Origin: Pseudomonadota bacterium
GTDB taxonomy: Bacteria > Pseudomonadota > Alphaproteobacteria > Acetobacterales > Acetobacteraceae
NCBI GenBank assembly: GCA_021826225.1
Contig: JAKBAV010000004.1
Location: 1 to 64,000, forward strand
Direction of reading: 5' to 3'
Length of the DNA: 64,000 nt
The notes beneath the pieces were generated by a model. That model was not told the DNA's origin. It ran no database searches and saw only the letters and a list, made by a program, of their open reading frames with translations. Position 1 is the first letter of the stretch; every line of letters starts with the position of its first letter. The position numbers were made by a program, and so were the translations under genes. Positions 54,189 through 62,933 of the stretch are shown in pieces.

Positions 54189-54777
54189 CGGATGGCTGGA
54201 CGGCGGCGATGCTCATGCGGGTTTCGCTGCCATCGCCGCTGGCGGTGTCGATGCTGGTGACGTGGTTTTGGGTGCCGGTGATGACCATGAAGCGGATGAA
54301 GCGGGCCAGGGCAGCGTCCTTTGGCACGAGATGCAGCCGCCAGGTGGCGGCGGTGCCCGTGAGGCTCAGGGTGTAGAGGTTTTGCAGCCCTGGCAGGTCG
54401 CCGGACAGGGTGAAGCTGATGCCTTCCACCAGCCCGGCGATGCGCGGGTCCTGGTTCAGGGTGAAAACATGGGTGGTGCCGCCGCTGGTCAGGGTGATCT
54501 GGCCGTGATCGAGGACGAAATCCTCGGGCGCGGGCGAGATTGTGACCTTGTGGAGATAACCGGGCGCGACATAGGTGAGGCTGCCGGTGCTGGTGAGCGG
54601 GGCGCTGAGCACGGGGGAGGTTTCCTGCTCGGAGAATGTCGCGCTGGCGGCGGGCAGCCGGGCCAGGGCCTGCATGAGCTGCGGCAGGCCCCATGCTTGT
54701 TGCGCGTAAGCGGGGGTGGCCAGGAACAAGCCCAGGGCGAGCCCGCGCAGGGCACGCGAATCAGGCCCAGAAATCAT
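54178..54777 (-). CDS. LolA-like periplasmic carrier
   Basis: A 199-residue protein with a signal peptide (cleavage near AYAQQ, residue 24). LolA-type beta-strand patterns follow (FSEQETSPVLSAPLTSTGSLTYVAPGYLHK). LolA family members in these clusters are thought to carry the polyene lipid across the periplasm. ATG 54777 lies inside the acyltransferase gene end; longer frames have no signal peptide at the start. Confidence 0.85.
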   Translation of the reverse strand: MISGPDSRALRGLALGLFLATPAYAQQAWGLPQLMQALARLPAASATFSEQETSPVLSAPLTSTGSLTYVAPGYLHKVTISPAPEDFVLDHGQITLTSGGTTHVFTLNQDPRIAGLVEGISFTLSGDLPGLQNLYTLSLTGTAATWRLHLVPKDAALARFIRFMVITGTQNHVTSIDTASGDGSETRMSIAAVQPSDAP

Positions 54778-55663
54778 AGAAGTTGAACCAGTTATAGGGT
54801 GCCTGGCGGCAATAATGCTCAAGCCGGGCGACGTAGCGGCGCATGACGGTATCGAGCCAGGGGGCGGCATCCAGCGGCCGCGCGGCGGGCTCGGCCAGCA
54901 GCTCGAAATGCACCTCGTAGCGCTTGCCGCCGCGATACATGCCGGCCATGAGCACCGCCGGGCTTTGCAGCATCATGGCGATGCGGAACGGGCCCTGCGG
55001 GAAGGCGGCCTCGGCACCGAGAAACGGGTAGCGCGCGAGGTCCTTGCCCTGGACGTTGCGGTCCGCCAGCACGCCGATGAAGTGCCCCGCGCGCAAACGC
55101 TCGGCCACGGCGATGAGCGAGTCGGCGCGGCCGAGGCCGATGACCTCGGTGGCGAGGCTGGGATTGATGGCGGACAAGGCGGCGCGGATTTTCTGCGCGT
55201 TTTCCTCGTACATCAACAGGGTGATGGGCAGGTCGCGGCGGCGTTTGCGGCCGATGGCGCGGGCGACCTCGAAACTGCCGAAATGCGCGCCGATCAGAAT
55301 ACAGCCACCGCCGCGCGCCTCGATGTCGCGCAGGATTTGCTCGCCATGCACGGTGACCTCGAAATCCTCGGTGCGGTCGCCGAGCAGGAATACGCGGTCG
55401 AGCAGGCAGCGCGCGAAGGTGAGGAAATGCCTGAACTGGTCCGCGAGGCCCGGGGCGCGGCCGAGAACGCGGCGCAGATAGGCGCGCGAGGCACGGCCGG
55501 CAGCCGGCGAGGAGAGGCAGAAATACAGGCAGAGCGGGTAGAGCAACAGGCGCGCGACGGGCCGGCCCATGCGCCGCGCCGCCCAGATGCCGAGCCGGAT
55601 GGCCGGGAGCGAGCCGCGCTCCGGGCGGCTGACCCATTCCTGTACGCGGGCGGTGCCGGTCAT
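54761..55663 (-). CDS. HtrB/LpxL-type lysophospholipid acyltransferase
   Basis: A 300-residue protein with a hydrophobic N-terminal segment and the HxxxxE-type motif in GAHFGSFEVARAI. ADRNVQGKDLARYPFLG and PYNWFNFYDFW also match lipid A acyltransferase relatives in aryl polyene clusters. It would place acyl chains, perhaps the polyene itself, on a lipid anchor. Confidence 0.88.
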   Translation of the reverse strand: MTGTARVQEWVSRPERGSLPAIRLGIWAARRMGRPVARLLLYPLCLYFCLSSPAAGRASRAYLRRVLGRAPGLADQFRHFLTFARCLLDRVFLLGDRTEDFEVTVHGEQILRDIEARGGGCILIGAHFGSFEVARAIGRKRRRDLPITLLMYEENAQKIRAALSAINPSLATEVIGLGRADSLIAVAERLRAGHFIGVLADRNVQGKDLARYPFLGAEAAFPQGPFRIAMMLQSPAVLMAGMYRGGKRYEVHFELLAEPAARPLDAAPWLDTVMRRYVARLEHYCRQAPYNWFNFYDFWA

Positions 55664-55950
55664 GCCGCGCCGGGAATCAGCGTGCCGGCCATGACCAGCG
55701 CGTCATCGGCGGTACGGCATTCGAAGCGCGTGGCGAAGCCCTGACCCTGCCAGAGCAGGCGGAGCGCGGTGCCGTGGCGGATGGGGCGCAGGAATTTGAC
55801 GTTATGGATGGTGATATCATCCTGCAAACCGGGAATGGCGGCGATCATGGCATCGAGCAGTAACGCGCCGGGGATGATGGGGTTGCCCGGGAAATGCCCG
55901 GCCGCGCTGGGGTGGCCGGGGGCGAGGGTGAAGGGCTGCTCCTGCCACAT
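55660..55950 (-). CDS. Hot-dog dehydratase (ApeI/FabZ-like)
   Basis: A 96-residue protein. AAGHFPGNPIIPGALLLDAM contains the conserved His and the helix start of FabA/FabZ-type dehydratases. It is the second dehydratase of the operon. It starts 2 bp after the ligase stop, and its own stop overlaps the acyltransferase start by 4 bp. Confidence 0.85.
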   Translation of the reverse strand: MWQEQPFTLAPGHPSAAGHFPGNPIIPGALLLDAMIAAIPGLQDDITIHNVKFLRPIRHGTALRLLWQGQGFATRFECRTADDALVMAGTLIPGAA

Positions 55951-55952
55951 GG

Positions 55953-57272
55953 TCAGCCGCCCCCGTCGCGCGCGGGCTGGCCGATGAGCCGCAGCAGGGT
56001 TTCGCGCGGCAGCTTGCCAAGCGCGTTGCGCGGCAGGCTGTCCACCAGCACCAGCGGGCGGGGCAGAAAGGCCGGGTCGATGCGCTGGCGCAATTCGGCC
56101 ATGATTGCGCGCGCGTCCAGGCCCGGGGCGACCGCCACGGCGGCCAAGCGCGGCACGCCGGCGCCCCTCGCCTCGCCCATCAGGAACACGCCGTCCTGCA
56201 CGCCCGGGATGCTCAGCAGCTGGTGGGTGAGGCTGGCGAGCGAGGCGCGCTTGCCGGCGACATCGACGAGGTCGGCGGCGCGGCCGCCGAGGTGGAATGT
56301 TTGCGGGCCAGTCAGCGTGATCTGGTCGTGCAGCAGCGTGGGGCCGGGCACGGCGGGGCCGTCCGCCCAGGTGGTGGCGCCGTCCTGGTGGAGGGTGATG
56401 CCGTCGAAGCACCGCCACGCGGTTTCATGGGCGCTGCGCCTGGTGGCGATCTGCCCGGCTTCGGTGCAACCGTAGATCTCGACGAGCGTACCGCCGAAAC
56501 AGGCCTCCGCGGCGCCAGCGAGTTCCACCGGCAGCGGGGCGGTGGCGGAGAGAATGAGATCGGCCGCCGGCATGCCCTCGGGCGCGGCCAGCAGCGCGCG
56601 CAGATGCACCGGGGTGGTGACCAGGATGCGCGGCCGCGGGGCACGGGCCAGGGCGGCGCGGATATCGGCCGGGTAGAGCGGCCAGCCGGCATCGATGGTG
56701 AGGCCGTGCAGCAGGCCGAGCAGGATGACCGATTCGAGTCCGTAGCTGTGGTGATGCGGCACCGTGCCGATGATGCTGGCGCCGCGCAGGGCGCCGATGC
56801 CCAGCCTAGCCCCGGCGGCGAGCGCGCTGCGGCGCAATGTGCCCCAATCCTTGGCCATGGGTTGCGGGCGGCCGGTGGAGCCGGAGGTGAACAGGATGAC
56901 GGCTTGCTGGTCATCGGCCACTTCGTCCAGGGTGAAGGGCGCGGCGGGGCCTGTGAGATCGGCGGGGTAAGCGAGGCTGGGCAGGTCCGTCTCCGCGCCA
57001 TCTGTCAGGGCGTAGAGATCGGGGTAGTCCTCGGCCAGGGCGGTGAGGGCGGCGGGGAGGCTGGAAGATGGCATCAGGCTGATCTGGCCGGCGGCGAGGG
57101 CGGCGGCCAGGCCGGTGGCGAAGCGATAGCGGTCGGTACACAGGTTGACGACGTATTTATGGACCGGCAGGCGCGCCGCCAGGGCGGCGGCATCCTGGTG
57201 GAACGTCGCCATGGGGATGGCCCGGCCGGACTGGCGCGCGGCGGGCAAGCGGGCCTGGGTGGCGATGTTCAT
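55953..57272 (-). CDS. AMP-forming aryl/acyl ligase of the pigment cluster
   Basis: A 439-residue adenylate-forming enzyme: AVILFTSGSTGRPQPM (P-loop), VEIYGCTEAGQIATRR, LGGRAADLVDVAGKR and the C-terminal LPRNALGKLPRE. It is shorter than usual acyl-CoA ligases. In this context it activates 3- or 4-hydroxybenzoate from the chorismatase and loads the acyl carrier protein. Confidence 0.9.
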   Translation of the reverse strand: MNIATQARLPAARQSGRAIPMATFHQDAAALAARLPVHKYVVNLCTDRYRFATGLAAALAAGQISLMPSSSLPAALTALAEDYPDLYALTDGAETDLPSLAYPADLTGPAAPFTLDEVADDQQAVILFTSGSTGRPQPMAKDWGTLRRSALAAGARLGIGALRGASIIGTVPHHHSYGLESVILLGLLHGLTIDAGWPLYPADIRAALARAPRPRILVTTPVHLRALLAAPEGMPAADLILSATAPLPVELAGAAEACFGGTLVEIYGCTEAGQIATRRSAHETAWRCFDGITLHQDGATTWADGPAVPGPTLLHDQITLTGPQTFHLGGRAADLVDVAGKRASLASLTHQLLSIPGVQDGVFLMGEARGAGVPRLAAVAVAPGLDARAIMAELRQRIDPAFLPRPLVLVDSLPRNALGKLPRETLLRLIGQPARDGGG

Positions 57273-57276
57273 CGGC

Positions 57277-57864
57277 TCATCGACCCAGCGTTTCCGGTTC
57301 CACGGCCTTGCGCGGTGGGCCGGGCGGGCGGGTGGCGTTTGCCACCATGTCGAATATGGCGGCGAGGGAGTGGCGCGGCGGGTCGCACAGGACGCGCAGG
57401 CGGATGGCGTATTCCACGGCGAACATCACGATAACCAGCGGGATGTCGAGAATATTGACGAAGAACGACCAGAAGGTGAGCGGCGCGAAGCAGAACAGGC
57501 CGACCGAGACGGCGAGCTGCATGGCGAAGAACAGCGCCCAGGCGATGGTGACCTTGCGGGTGTAGCGCAACATCTCCGTGGATAAGGGGCCATGCAGGCG
57601 GCGCGCCATGCCGGTGATCAGCGGCTCGCGGCCCGGCCGCAGCGTGAGCGCGAAGGTGGCGAGCAGGCTGGCATATAAGCCCCAATGGGTGAGCGCCGAG
57701 ACGGTGACGAAGCCAAGCTTGAACAGCCCGCCCAGGCTCAACTCCAGGCCAAGCGGGATTTGCCGCGTGGCGAGGATGATGAGATGCGACAGCACCGGAA
57801 TGATGGCGATGGCCAGGACCGCCCAGAGCGGCGAGCGGGACATGCGGGCGGAATCTGCCCGCAT
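57277..57864 (-). CDS. COG4648-type membrane protein of aryl polyene clusters
   Basis: A 195-residue protein with four to five hydrophobic segments and the conserved RRLHGPLSTEMLRYTRKVTIAWALFF region. It is regularly found between the acyl carrier protein and ligase genes of aryl polyene clusters, and its role is unknown. Its ATG follows the acyl carrier protein stop directly. Confidence 0.85.
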   Translation of the reverse strand: MRADSARMSRSPLWAVLAIAIIPVLSHLIILATRQIPLGLELSLGGLFKLGFVTVSALTHWGLYASLLATFALTLRPGREPLITGMARRLHGPLSTEMLRYTRKVTIAWALFFAMQLAVSVGLFCFAPLTFWSFFVNILDIPLVIVMFAVEYAIRLRVLCDPPRHSLAAIFDMVANATRPPGPPRKAVEPETLGR

Positions 57865-58143
57865 TTATGACTCGCGATGCGCCTGGATATACGCATTCAG
57901 GCTGCGCAGGGACCGGAAGATTTCGGCATTGCCCTCGCCATCGGCGCGCAGCTTCACGCCGTAGCGCTGCGCCACGGTGAGGGAGATTTCCAGCATGTCG
58001 ATGGAATCGAGCCCCAGCCCCTCGCCATGCAAGGGGGCTTCGGGGTCTATCGCGGCGGCGTGCTGGTCAAGATTAAGGGTTTCAACTATCAGTTGTGCTA
58101 GAGATGATTCTTCTGCACTCTGGGTTGCAATGTCGGCCGTCAT
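57865..58143 (-). CDS. Acyl carrier protein of the pigment cluster
   Basis: A 92-residue protein with the phosphopantetheine site GLDSID preceded by APLHGEGL. It is the first gene of the minus-strand biosynthetic operon (58143 to 46806, all with overlaps or gaps of a few bases). Only one carrier protein is seen, whereas many aryl polyene clusters have two. Confidence 0.9.
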   Translation of the reverse strand: MTADIATQSAEESSLAQLIVETLNLDQHAAAIDPEAPLHGEGLGLDSIDMLEISLTVAQRYGVKLRADGEGNAEIFRSLRSLNAYIQAHRES

Positions 58144-58558
58144 GGGGTTGCCTCAAAAAGCGGGGGTGCGAAAAGCAGGGCGGCGAACGCGGCCAGATCG
58201 GCACCGGTGGAGGCTCTCACACATCATCCTTTCAAGCTCTCTCAAAGCTTTAACAGATCGCTTTTTGGTTGCAAGCAAGCTCTGCCCGGCGGGCGGAGGC
58301 GGCTTACCCCGGCGAAAGAGCGGCACGCGCCGCCCTTCTCCCGGCCATTATAGCTGGCGCCGGAACAGGCGTTTTACAAGCCGCGCAAAAGGTGGTGCCT
58401 GAACATTTTCAGATAGTGATGGCGCCGTGCCACAGGCGTGAGGCGGGCCGATTATGGCGCGCTGGCATAACATGGCGCGGCGGCGGCGGGTAATACCGAT
58501 TGCGCCGGTGCGGCGCGTATCCGATGCTTCGGCAACGCGATGCAAGGGACGGGACGGC
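58144..58558. promoter_or_regulatory. Divergent region between pigment operon and glutathione transferase
   Basis: A 415-bp gap without a convincing gene. Near 58225-58260 is a less GC-rich patch with CAAGCTCTCTCAAAGCTT, likely the promoter area of the long minus-strand operon. The remainder is GC-rich and shows no repeat or terminator that I can identify. Confidence 0.45.
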
Positions 58559-59263
58559 ATGATGAGGCTCTATTATTTTCCGACGCCCAATGGCCGCAAG
58601 GTCAGCATCGCGCTGGAGGAGATGGGGCTCGCCTACGAGATTGTCCCGGTTGACATCACCCGGGGTGAGCAACAGGCGCCGGATTTTCTGGCGATCAGCC
58701 CGAATAACCGCATCCCGGCGCTGACCGATGTGGCGGCGGATGGCCGGAAGATCTCGATTTTCGAGTCCGGGGCGATATTGCAGTATCTCGGCCGCAAGAG
58801 CGGGCGGCTGTATCCGGCCGCTGAGCCGGAGCGCTGCCGGGTGGATAGCTGGCTGTTCTGGCAGATGGCGGGGCTCGGGCCGATGGCGGGGCAGCTGAGC
58901 TGGTTCATCCGCGTGGCCAATGTGCCGGGGCGCGCGGCCGCGGATTACGAGTATCCCATCCACCGCTACCGCAAGGAGGTGCTGCGGCTCTATGGCGTGC
59001 TGGAGCGCGGGCTGGCGGCGGCGGGCGATTTTATCTGCGGGGATTACAGCATTGCCGATATCGCGTCCTGGACCTGGGTGGCGCAGTATAACAACCATAT
59101 CGGCGGGCTGGCGGATTTCCCCAGGGTGGCGGCGTGGCACGAGCGGATTGCCGCGCGCCCGGCGGTGCAGCGCGGGCTGATGGTGTGGATGCCGGCACAG
59201 GATAGCGGCTGGTCGGCGGCAGGCAACGCGGCGCAGATTGCCGGGGTGAAGCCGGTGGGGTGA
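58559..59263 (+). CDS. Glutathione S-transferase family protein
   Basis: A 234-residue protein: thioredoxin-like N-terminus (LYYFPTPNGRKVSIALEEMGLAYEIVPVDI, cis-Pro in NNRIPAL, FESGAILQYLG) and a helical C-terminal domain (FICGDYSIADIASWTWV). It resembles the YghU/YfcG-type disulfide-bond oxidoreductase group. Two ATGs are adjacent at 58559 and 58562. Confidence 0.9.
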   Translation: MMRLYYFPTPNGRKVSIALEEMGLAYEIVPVDITRGEQQAPDFLAISPNNRIPALTDVAADGRKISIFESGAILQYLGRKSGRLYPAAEPERCRVDSWLFWQMAGLGPMAGQLSWFIRVANVPGRAAADYEYPIHRYRKEVLRLYGVLERGLAAAGDFICGDYSIADIASWTWVAQYNNHIGGLADFPRVAAWHERIAARPAVQRGLMVWMPAQDSGWSAAGNAAQIAGVKPVG

Positions 59264-59295
59264 GCGGGGCGGTGCATTGGCGGCCGGGAGCGGCT

Positions 59296-59937
59296 ATGCT
59301 GCGCGGCATGACTGAATTCACCCTCCCGCCCGGCGCTCTCACCTCGCCCGCCACGGCGCGTAATCGCGAACCGATCCTGGCGGTGTTGCGGGAGCATCTG
59401 CCAGCTTCCGGGCTGGTGCTGGAAATCGCCTCGGGGGCCGGCGAGCACGCGGCGTTCAACGCCGCCGCGCTGCCCGGGCTGCGCTGGCAGCCCAGCGATC
59501 CTTCATCCGAGGCGCTGCTCAGCATCGCGGCCTGGCGGGCGCATGCCGGGCTGGCCAATCTGCTGGCGCCGCTGCAGCTGGATGCGGCCGATCCGGCGGG
59601 CTGGCCGGTGACGCGGGCGGACGCGCTCGTGAATATCAACATGATCCACATTTCGCCGTGGGAAGCGGCACAAGGGCTGATGGCCGGCGCCGCGCGCGTG
59701 CTGCCGGCGGGCGGGGTGGTGGTGCTGTACGGGCCGTATGTCGAGGCGGGAGTTGAGACCGCGCCATCCAACCTGGCCTTCGATGCCAGCCTGCGGGCGC
59801 GCAACCCGGAATGGGGGCTGCGGCGGCTGGACGAGGTTGTGGCGCTGGCGGCGGCGCGGGGGCTGGAATTCCGCGCACGGGTCGCCATGCCGGCGAATAA
59901 CCTGTGCGTGGTGTTCCGCAAGGCGCAGCCGGGCTGA
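59296..59937 (+). CDS. DUF938 SAM-dependent methyltransferase-like protein
   Basis: A 213-residue protein: TSPATARNREPILAVLREHLP, the SAM-site motif VLEIASGAGEHAAF and VNINMIHISPWEA are typical of DUF938. The family is class I methyltransferase-like with unknown substrate. ATG 59296 has GGGAG upstream; a GTG at 59260 would overlap the preceding stop, and ATG 59308 fits the family N-terminus best. Confidence 0.85.
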   Translation: MLRGMTEFTLPPGALTSPATARNREPILAVLREHLPASGLVLEIASGAGEHAAFNAAALPGLRWQPSDPSSEALLSIAAWRAHAGLANLLAPLQLDAADPAGWPVTRADALVNINMIHISPWEAAQGLMAGAARVLPAGGVVVLYGPYVEAGVETAPSNLAFDASLRARNPEWGLRRLDEVVALAAARGLEFRARVAMPANNLCVVFRKAQPG

Positions 59938-59964
59938 GCGGGGCCGGGCGGACTCAGCCGCGGC

Positions 59965-60714
59965 TCAGACCATGGCCAGGGCTTCGGAGAGCAGGCCGAA
60001 ATCGAGATCTTCGCGCAGGCGGCGGCGAAGATGACGGACCAGCACGGCCCGGGTATGGCGAAGCTGGCGGCGGGGCAGCCTGGCCAGTTGTGCCGCCAGT
60101 TCGCGGGCACGCGGCATGAGGGCGGCCGCCGGCAGCACCTCGGCCACCACGCCGAGCTCCAGCGCCTGCCGGGCGCTGAGCTTCTGGCCGGTAAGCAGGA
60201 AGTAGCGGCCGCGATTGGGGCCGAGCAGCATGGGCCAGACGGTGTGGACGCCATCACCCGGCACACAATGGCCAGGGGCGTGGGCGAGATCGGCGAATTC
60301 CGCGTGCGCGGCGGCGAGCACGATATCGCTCAGCACCGCGATCTCGGCATGGATATAAGCGGGGCCGTTGACCGCGCCGATGACGGGCACGGGAATGGCG
60401 AGGAGGTTTTCGAGCAGAGCAAGGCCCTCATCATGGATGCGGTCCCACATCTGGGCGAGGTCCGGCTCCGGGGCGCGCTCCTCGGGGTCCATGCCGGTGC
60501 AGAAACTCTCGCCCGTGCCGGTGATGATGACGACCCTGGTTTCGATGTCACGGGCGATGTCAAGAAAGGCGCGGCCCAGCTCGGCATGCAGGCTGGTGGG
60601 GGAACTGCCCCATTTCGCCTCGCCGCCGCGCGTGTGCAAAGCGAGTTCCAGCACGCCGCCTTGCCGGGTGAAGCGGATGGTATTGTAGCGGCCGGTGTAA
60701 TCGGCGGACTGCAT
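59965..60714 (-). CDS. Enoyl-CoA hydratase/isomerase family protein
   Basis: A 249-residue crotonase-fold protein: VVIITGTGESFCTGMD, PVIGAVNGPAYIHAEIAVLSDIVLAA and GVVAEVLP. Start ATG 60714 follows GGGGAG. The usual oxyanion glycine pair and second catalytic Glu are not clearly placed, so a non-hydratase member of the superfamily is possible. The neighbouring amidohydrolase and SnoaL-like genes hint at aromatic or terpenoid catabolism. Confidence 0.88.
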   Translation of the reverse strand: MQSADYTGRYNTIRFTRQGGVLELALHTRGGEAKWGSSPTSLHAELGRAFLDIARDIETRVVIITGTGESFCTGMDPEERAPEPDLAQMWDRIHDEGLALLENLLAIPVPVIGAVNGPAYIHAEIAVLSDIVLAAAHAEFADLAHAPGHCVPGDGVHTVWPMLLGPNRGRYFLLTGQKLSARQALELGVVAEVLPAAALMPRARELAAQLARLPRRQLRHTRAVLVRHLRRRLREDLDFGLLSEALAMV

Positions 60715-60800
60715 GCGCCACTCCCCTGCCCTCGGGCCAGCCATCGGGCGATGATGAAGGATGAAGAGGCGGGCTGGACCGCCGATCCAGCCCGCTTGCC

Positions 60801-62099
60801 TCAGCTCAGGTTATACAGCTTGAACGCGTTGTCCTGAAGGATCAGCTTGCGTGTGGCGTAATCATACCCGCCCAGCGTATCCGCCAGTTTTTCCTGTACG
60901 CCAGGATAGAGCGAGGTGGGATGCGGGAAGTCGGTTTCGAACATCACGCGGTCGAAGCCGATTTCTTCCAGCATGTGCTTCGGCGCGTAGGATTCGAACC
61001 AGTAGCTGACCCAGAATTGCTGGAAATATTCCTTGGCGCTGCGTTTCAGCCCGCGGTTTTCGCGCGTACGGAATTCGCTGAACTGATGGTCCAGCCCTTC
61101 GAGGAAGAAGGGGACCCAGCCCATGCCGCTTTCGATCAGCCCGATTTTCAGGTTGGGGTAGGTATCGAGAATGCCGGAGACCATGAAGTTCATCATCGTC
61201 GCGGCGACGCCGGCATGGTGCAGCAGCGCGTGGATCGGCAGGCGTTGGTCGAAACCGAGATTATCCCAGATCGCCGAATTGGCGTCGAGCGAGGCGTTGA
61301 GATGGAAGTTGATCGGCGTGCCGGTGGCATCGCACATCTCGAACAGTTCCGCCCAATAGGGCGAGACCTTGCCATCCGGCCCGATATAGGCCGAGCCCGG
61401 CGTGCCGACGCGCTCGGGCCGGTCCGGCATGACGAGGCCCTTGATGCCGAGATCGACACAGCGACGCGCCTCGGCGGTGAGCAGCTTGCTGTCCCAGTAA
61501 GGCAGTGTCGCCATGCAGTTGATGCGGCCGTTGGATTCGGCCATGCGCTCGGCGCAGGCATCGTTGAAGGTTATCATGATGGCGTTGGCGAGCCCGGCAT
61601 CGTTGAGCGCCAGCAGCGTTCCGGCCTGGGTCTGGCCGCCATTCTGGTAGCAGATCTGCGCGTACACGCCCATCGCATCCATTTCTTCGAGGCGCGGCTT
61701 GACGAGATAGGAGCCGGGATTGATCTGGTCGTAATTCTCATAGGCCAGGCGGCCGAGCAGCTTGTTATGATCGGCGGCGATGACGTTGCCGCCGATCGAG
61801 CCCATATCGGTATCGCCGACGAACCAGCGATCGACATTGCCGACGCGGCGGACATGCGGCATTTTCGCCTTCATGCCGGCCGGTGCGTTCCTGGTGAACA
61901 GATCCGGTGGCTCGGTGAAATGCGTGTCGCAATCGACGATCTTGATGCCCTCGAAGAGCGGGTGGACGCCCTTGGAATGCGCCGCGAAATCGACCTGCCG
62001 GACAAACCCGCCAGGGGACCAGCCTTCTTCCAGCCAGTAGCGCTTGGCGTCATCCGCCGAAGCTTTGATGACCGAACCCGTTTTTGCATCATCCGGCAT
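60801..62099 (-). CDS. Amidohydrolase-family (ACMSD-like) metal-dependent hydrolase/decarboxylase
   Basis: A 432-residue TIM-barrel protein: VDCDTHFTEPPDLF in place of the usual HxH motif region, INFHLNAS, LHHAGVA and FETDFPHPTSLYPG match the amidohydrolase-2 family. Such enzymes decarboxylate or hydrolyse aromatic or cyclic substrates with a metal ion. The first motif reads D-x-D-x-H, as in several members. It is divergent from the SnoaL-like gene and probably belongs to one catabolic locus with its neighbours. Confidence 0.88.
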   Translation of the reverse strand: MPDDAKTGSVIKASADDAKRYWLEEGWSPGGFVRQVDFAAHSKGVHPLFEGIKIVDCDTHFTEPPDLFTRNAPAGMKAKMPHVRRVGNVDRWFVGDTDMGSIGGNVIAADHNKLLGRLAYENYDQINPGSYLVKPRLEEMDAMGVYAQICYQNGGQTQAGTLLALNDAGLANAIMITFNDACAERMAESNGRINCMATLPYWDSKLLTAEARRCVDLGIKGLVMPDRPERVGTPGSAYIGPDGKVSPYWAELFEMCDATGTPINFHLNASLDANSAIWDNLGFDQRLPIHALLHHAGVAATMMNFMVSGILDTYPNLKIGLIESGMGWVPFFLEGLDHQFSEFRTRENRGLKRSAKEYFQQFWVSYWFESYAPKHMLEEIGFDRVMFETDFPHPTSLYPGVQEKLADTLGGYDYATRKLILQDNAFKLYNLS

Positions 62100-62270
62100 G
62101 AGATTTCCCCTTGGTGTTTCCTCTTACGCCGTCAGCCCATAGCGCAAACCGGGGCTCGAAGCAAGCGCTTGGTCCGGGACGCGGGAGTCTTTGACAGCGC
62201 CTGGAGGCCGGGGATAGCATCCGCGGGCAGCCCAGAGCAAAAACACAGAGCAAAACTGAGGGAGCGAACC

Positions 62271-62786
62271 ATGTCCGGAGCGTCGGAAATTGCGGGCGGT
62301 GAACTGCGCGCGCTCATCGACAAGCAGGCGATAACCGAGCTGCTTTACCGTTATTGCCGCGCCGTGGACCGGATTGATCCGGAACTCGGCTATACGGTGT
62401 GGCAGGAGGGGGCGGAGGCCGATTACGGCTCGATCTATCAGGGCAGCGGGCGCGGCGTGGTCGATTTCATCTGCGATTCACACAGGCGGGGCGTGGTGCA
62501 TTCGCATCAGGTGACCAATATCATCATCGCGCTTGAGGGTGATGTCGCGCGCAGCGAGGCCTATATCACCTCCGGCATGGTCATGCTGGATGGCGGTGAG
62601 CCGAAGCAGATCACGACGCGCGGGCGGTATCTTGACCGCTGGTCGCGCCGCGCCGGGCGCTGGGGCATCGAGAAGCGCATATTTGTCGGCGATATCAACG
62701 AAATCCGCACGATCACGCCAGGCTCCATCGTACCGCGCTTCACGCTTGACCGTGACGATCCGTCCTACGCGCTGTTCGCCGGGTGA
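62271..62786 (+). CDS. SnoaL-like/NTF2-fold protein
   Basis: A 171-residue protein: DKQAITELLYRYCRAVDRID opening, HSHQVTNIIIALEGDVARSEAYI and RGRYLDRWSRRAGRWGIEKR. This is the SnoaL_4 type, related to ring-hydroxylating dioxygenase small subunits, dehydratases and isomerases. ATG 62271 has GGGAG upstream. The substrate is unknown. Confidence 0.85.
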   Translation: MSGASEIAGGELRALIDKQAITELLYRYCRAVDRIDPELGYTVWQEGAEADYGSIYQGSGRGVVDFICDSHRRGVVHSHQVTNIIIALEGDVARSEAYITSGMVMLDGGEPKQITTRGRYLDRWSRRAGRWGIEKRIFVGDINEIRTITPGSIVPRFTLDRDDPSYALFAG

Positions 62787-62790
62787 GTTA

Positions 62791-62933
62791 GAGGCTGTTT
62801 CAGAAATCGCTCTGGTGAGTCGTTAAGTGGTGATTTTCGAGCCTCGGCGCGGAGCGTACTTAAGGTACGCGAGCACCGGAGCACAAAAAATCGCCGCTTG
62901 ACGGCCTCCAGAGTAGACTTATGAAACAGTCTC
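62791..62933. mobile_element. 143-bp palindromic MITE with TTA target duplication
   Basis: Nearly the whole sequence is one imperfect palindrome centred at the ACTTAAGGT region near 62860. Outer inverted repeats are GAGGCTGTTTCAGAAATC and GAGACTGTTTCATAAGTC (15 of 18). TTA flanks both ends (62788-62790 and 62934-62936). It has no coding capacity. The ends and 3-bp TNA duplication suggest mobilisation by an IS5-family (IS1031-like) transposase. Confidence 0.75.

Noticed and set aside
60921-62786. A 621-codon plus-strand frame across the amidohydrolase region
   Set aside because: All but the last 171 codons are antisense to the clearly coding amidohydrolase; only the ATG at 62271 with GGGAG starts a real gene.
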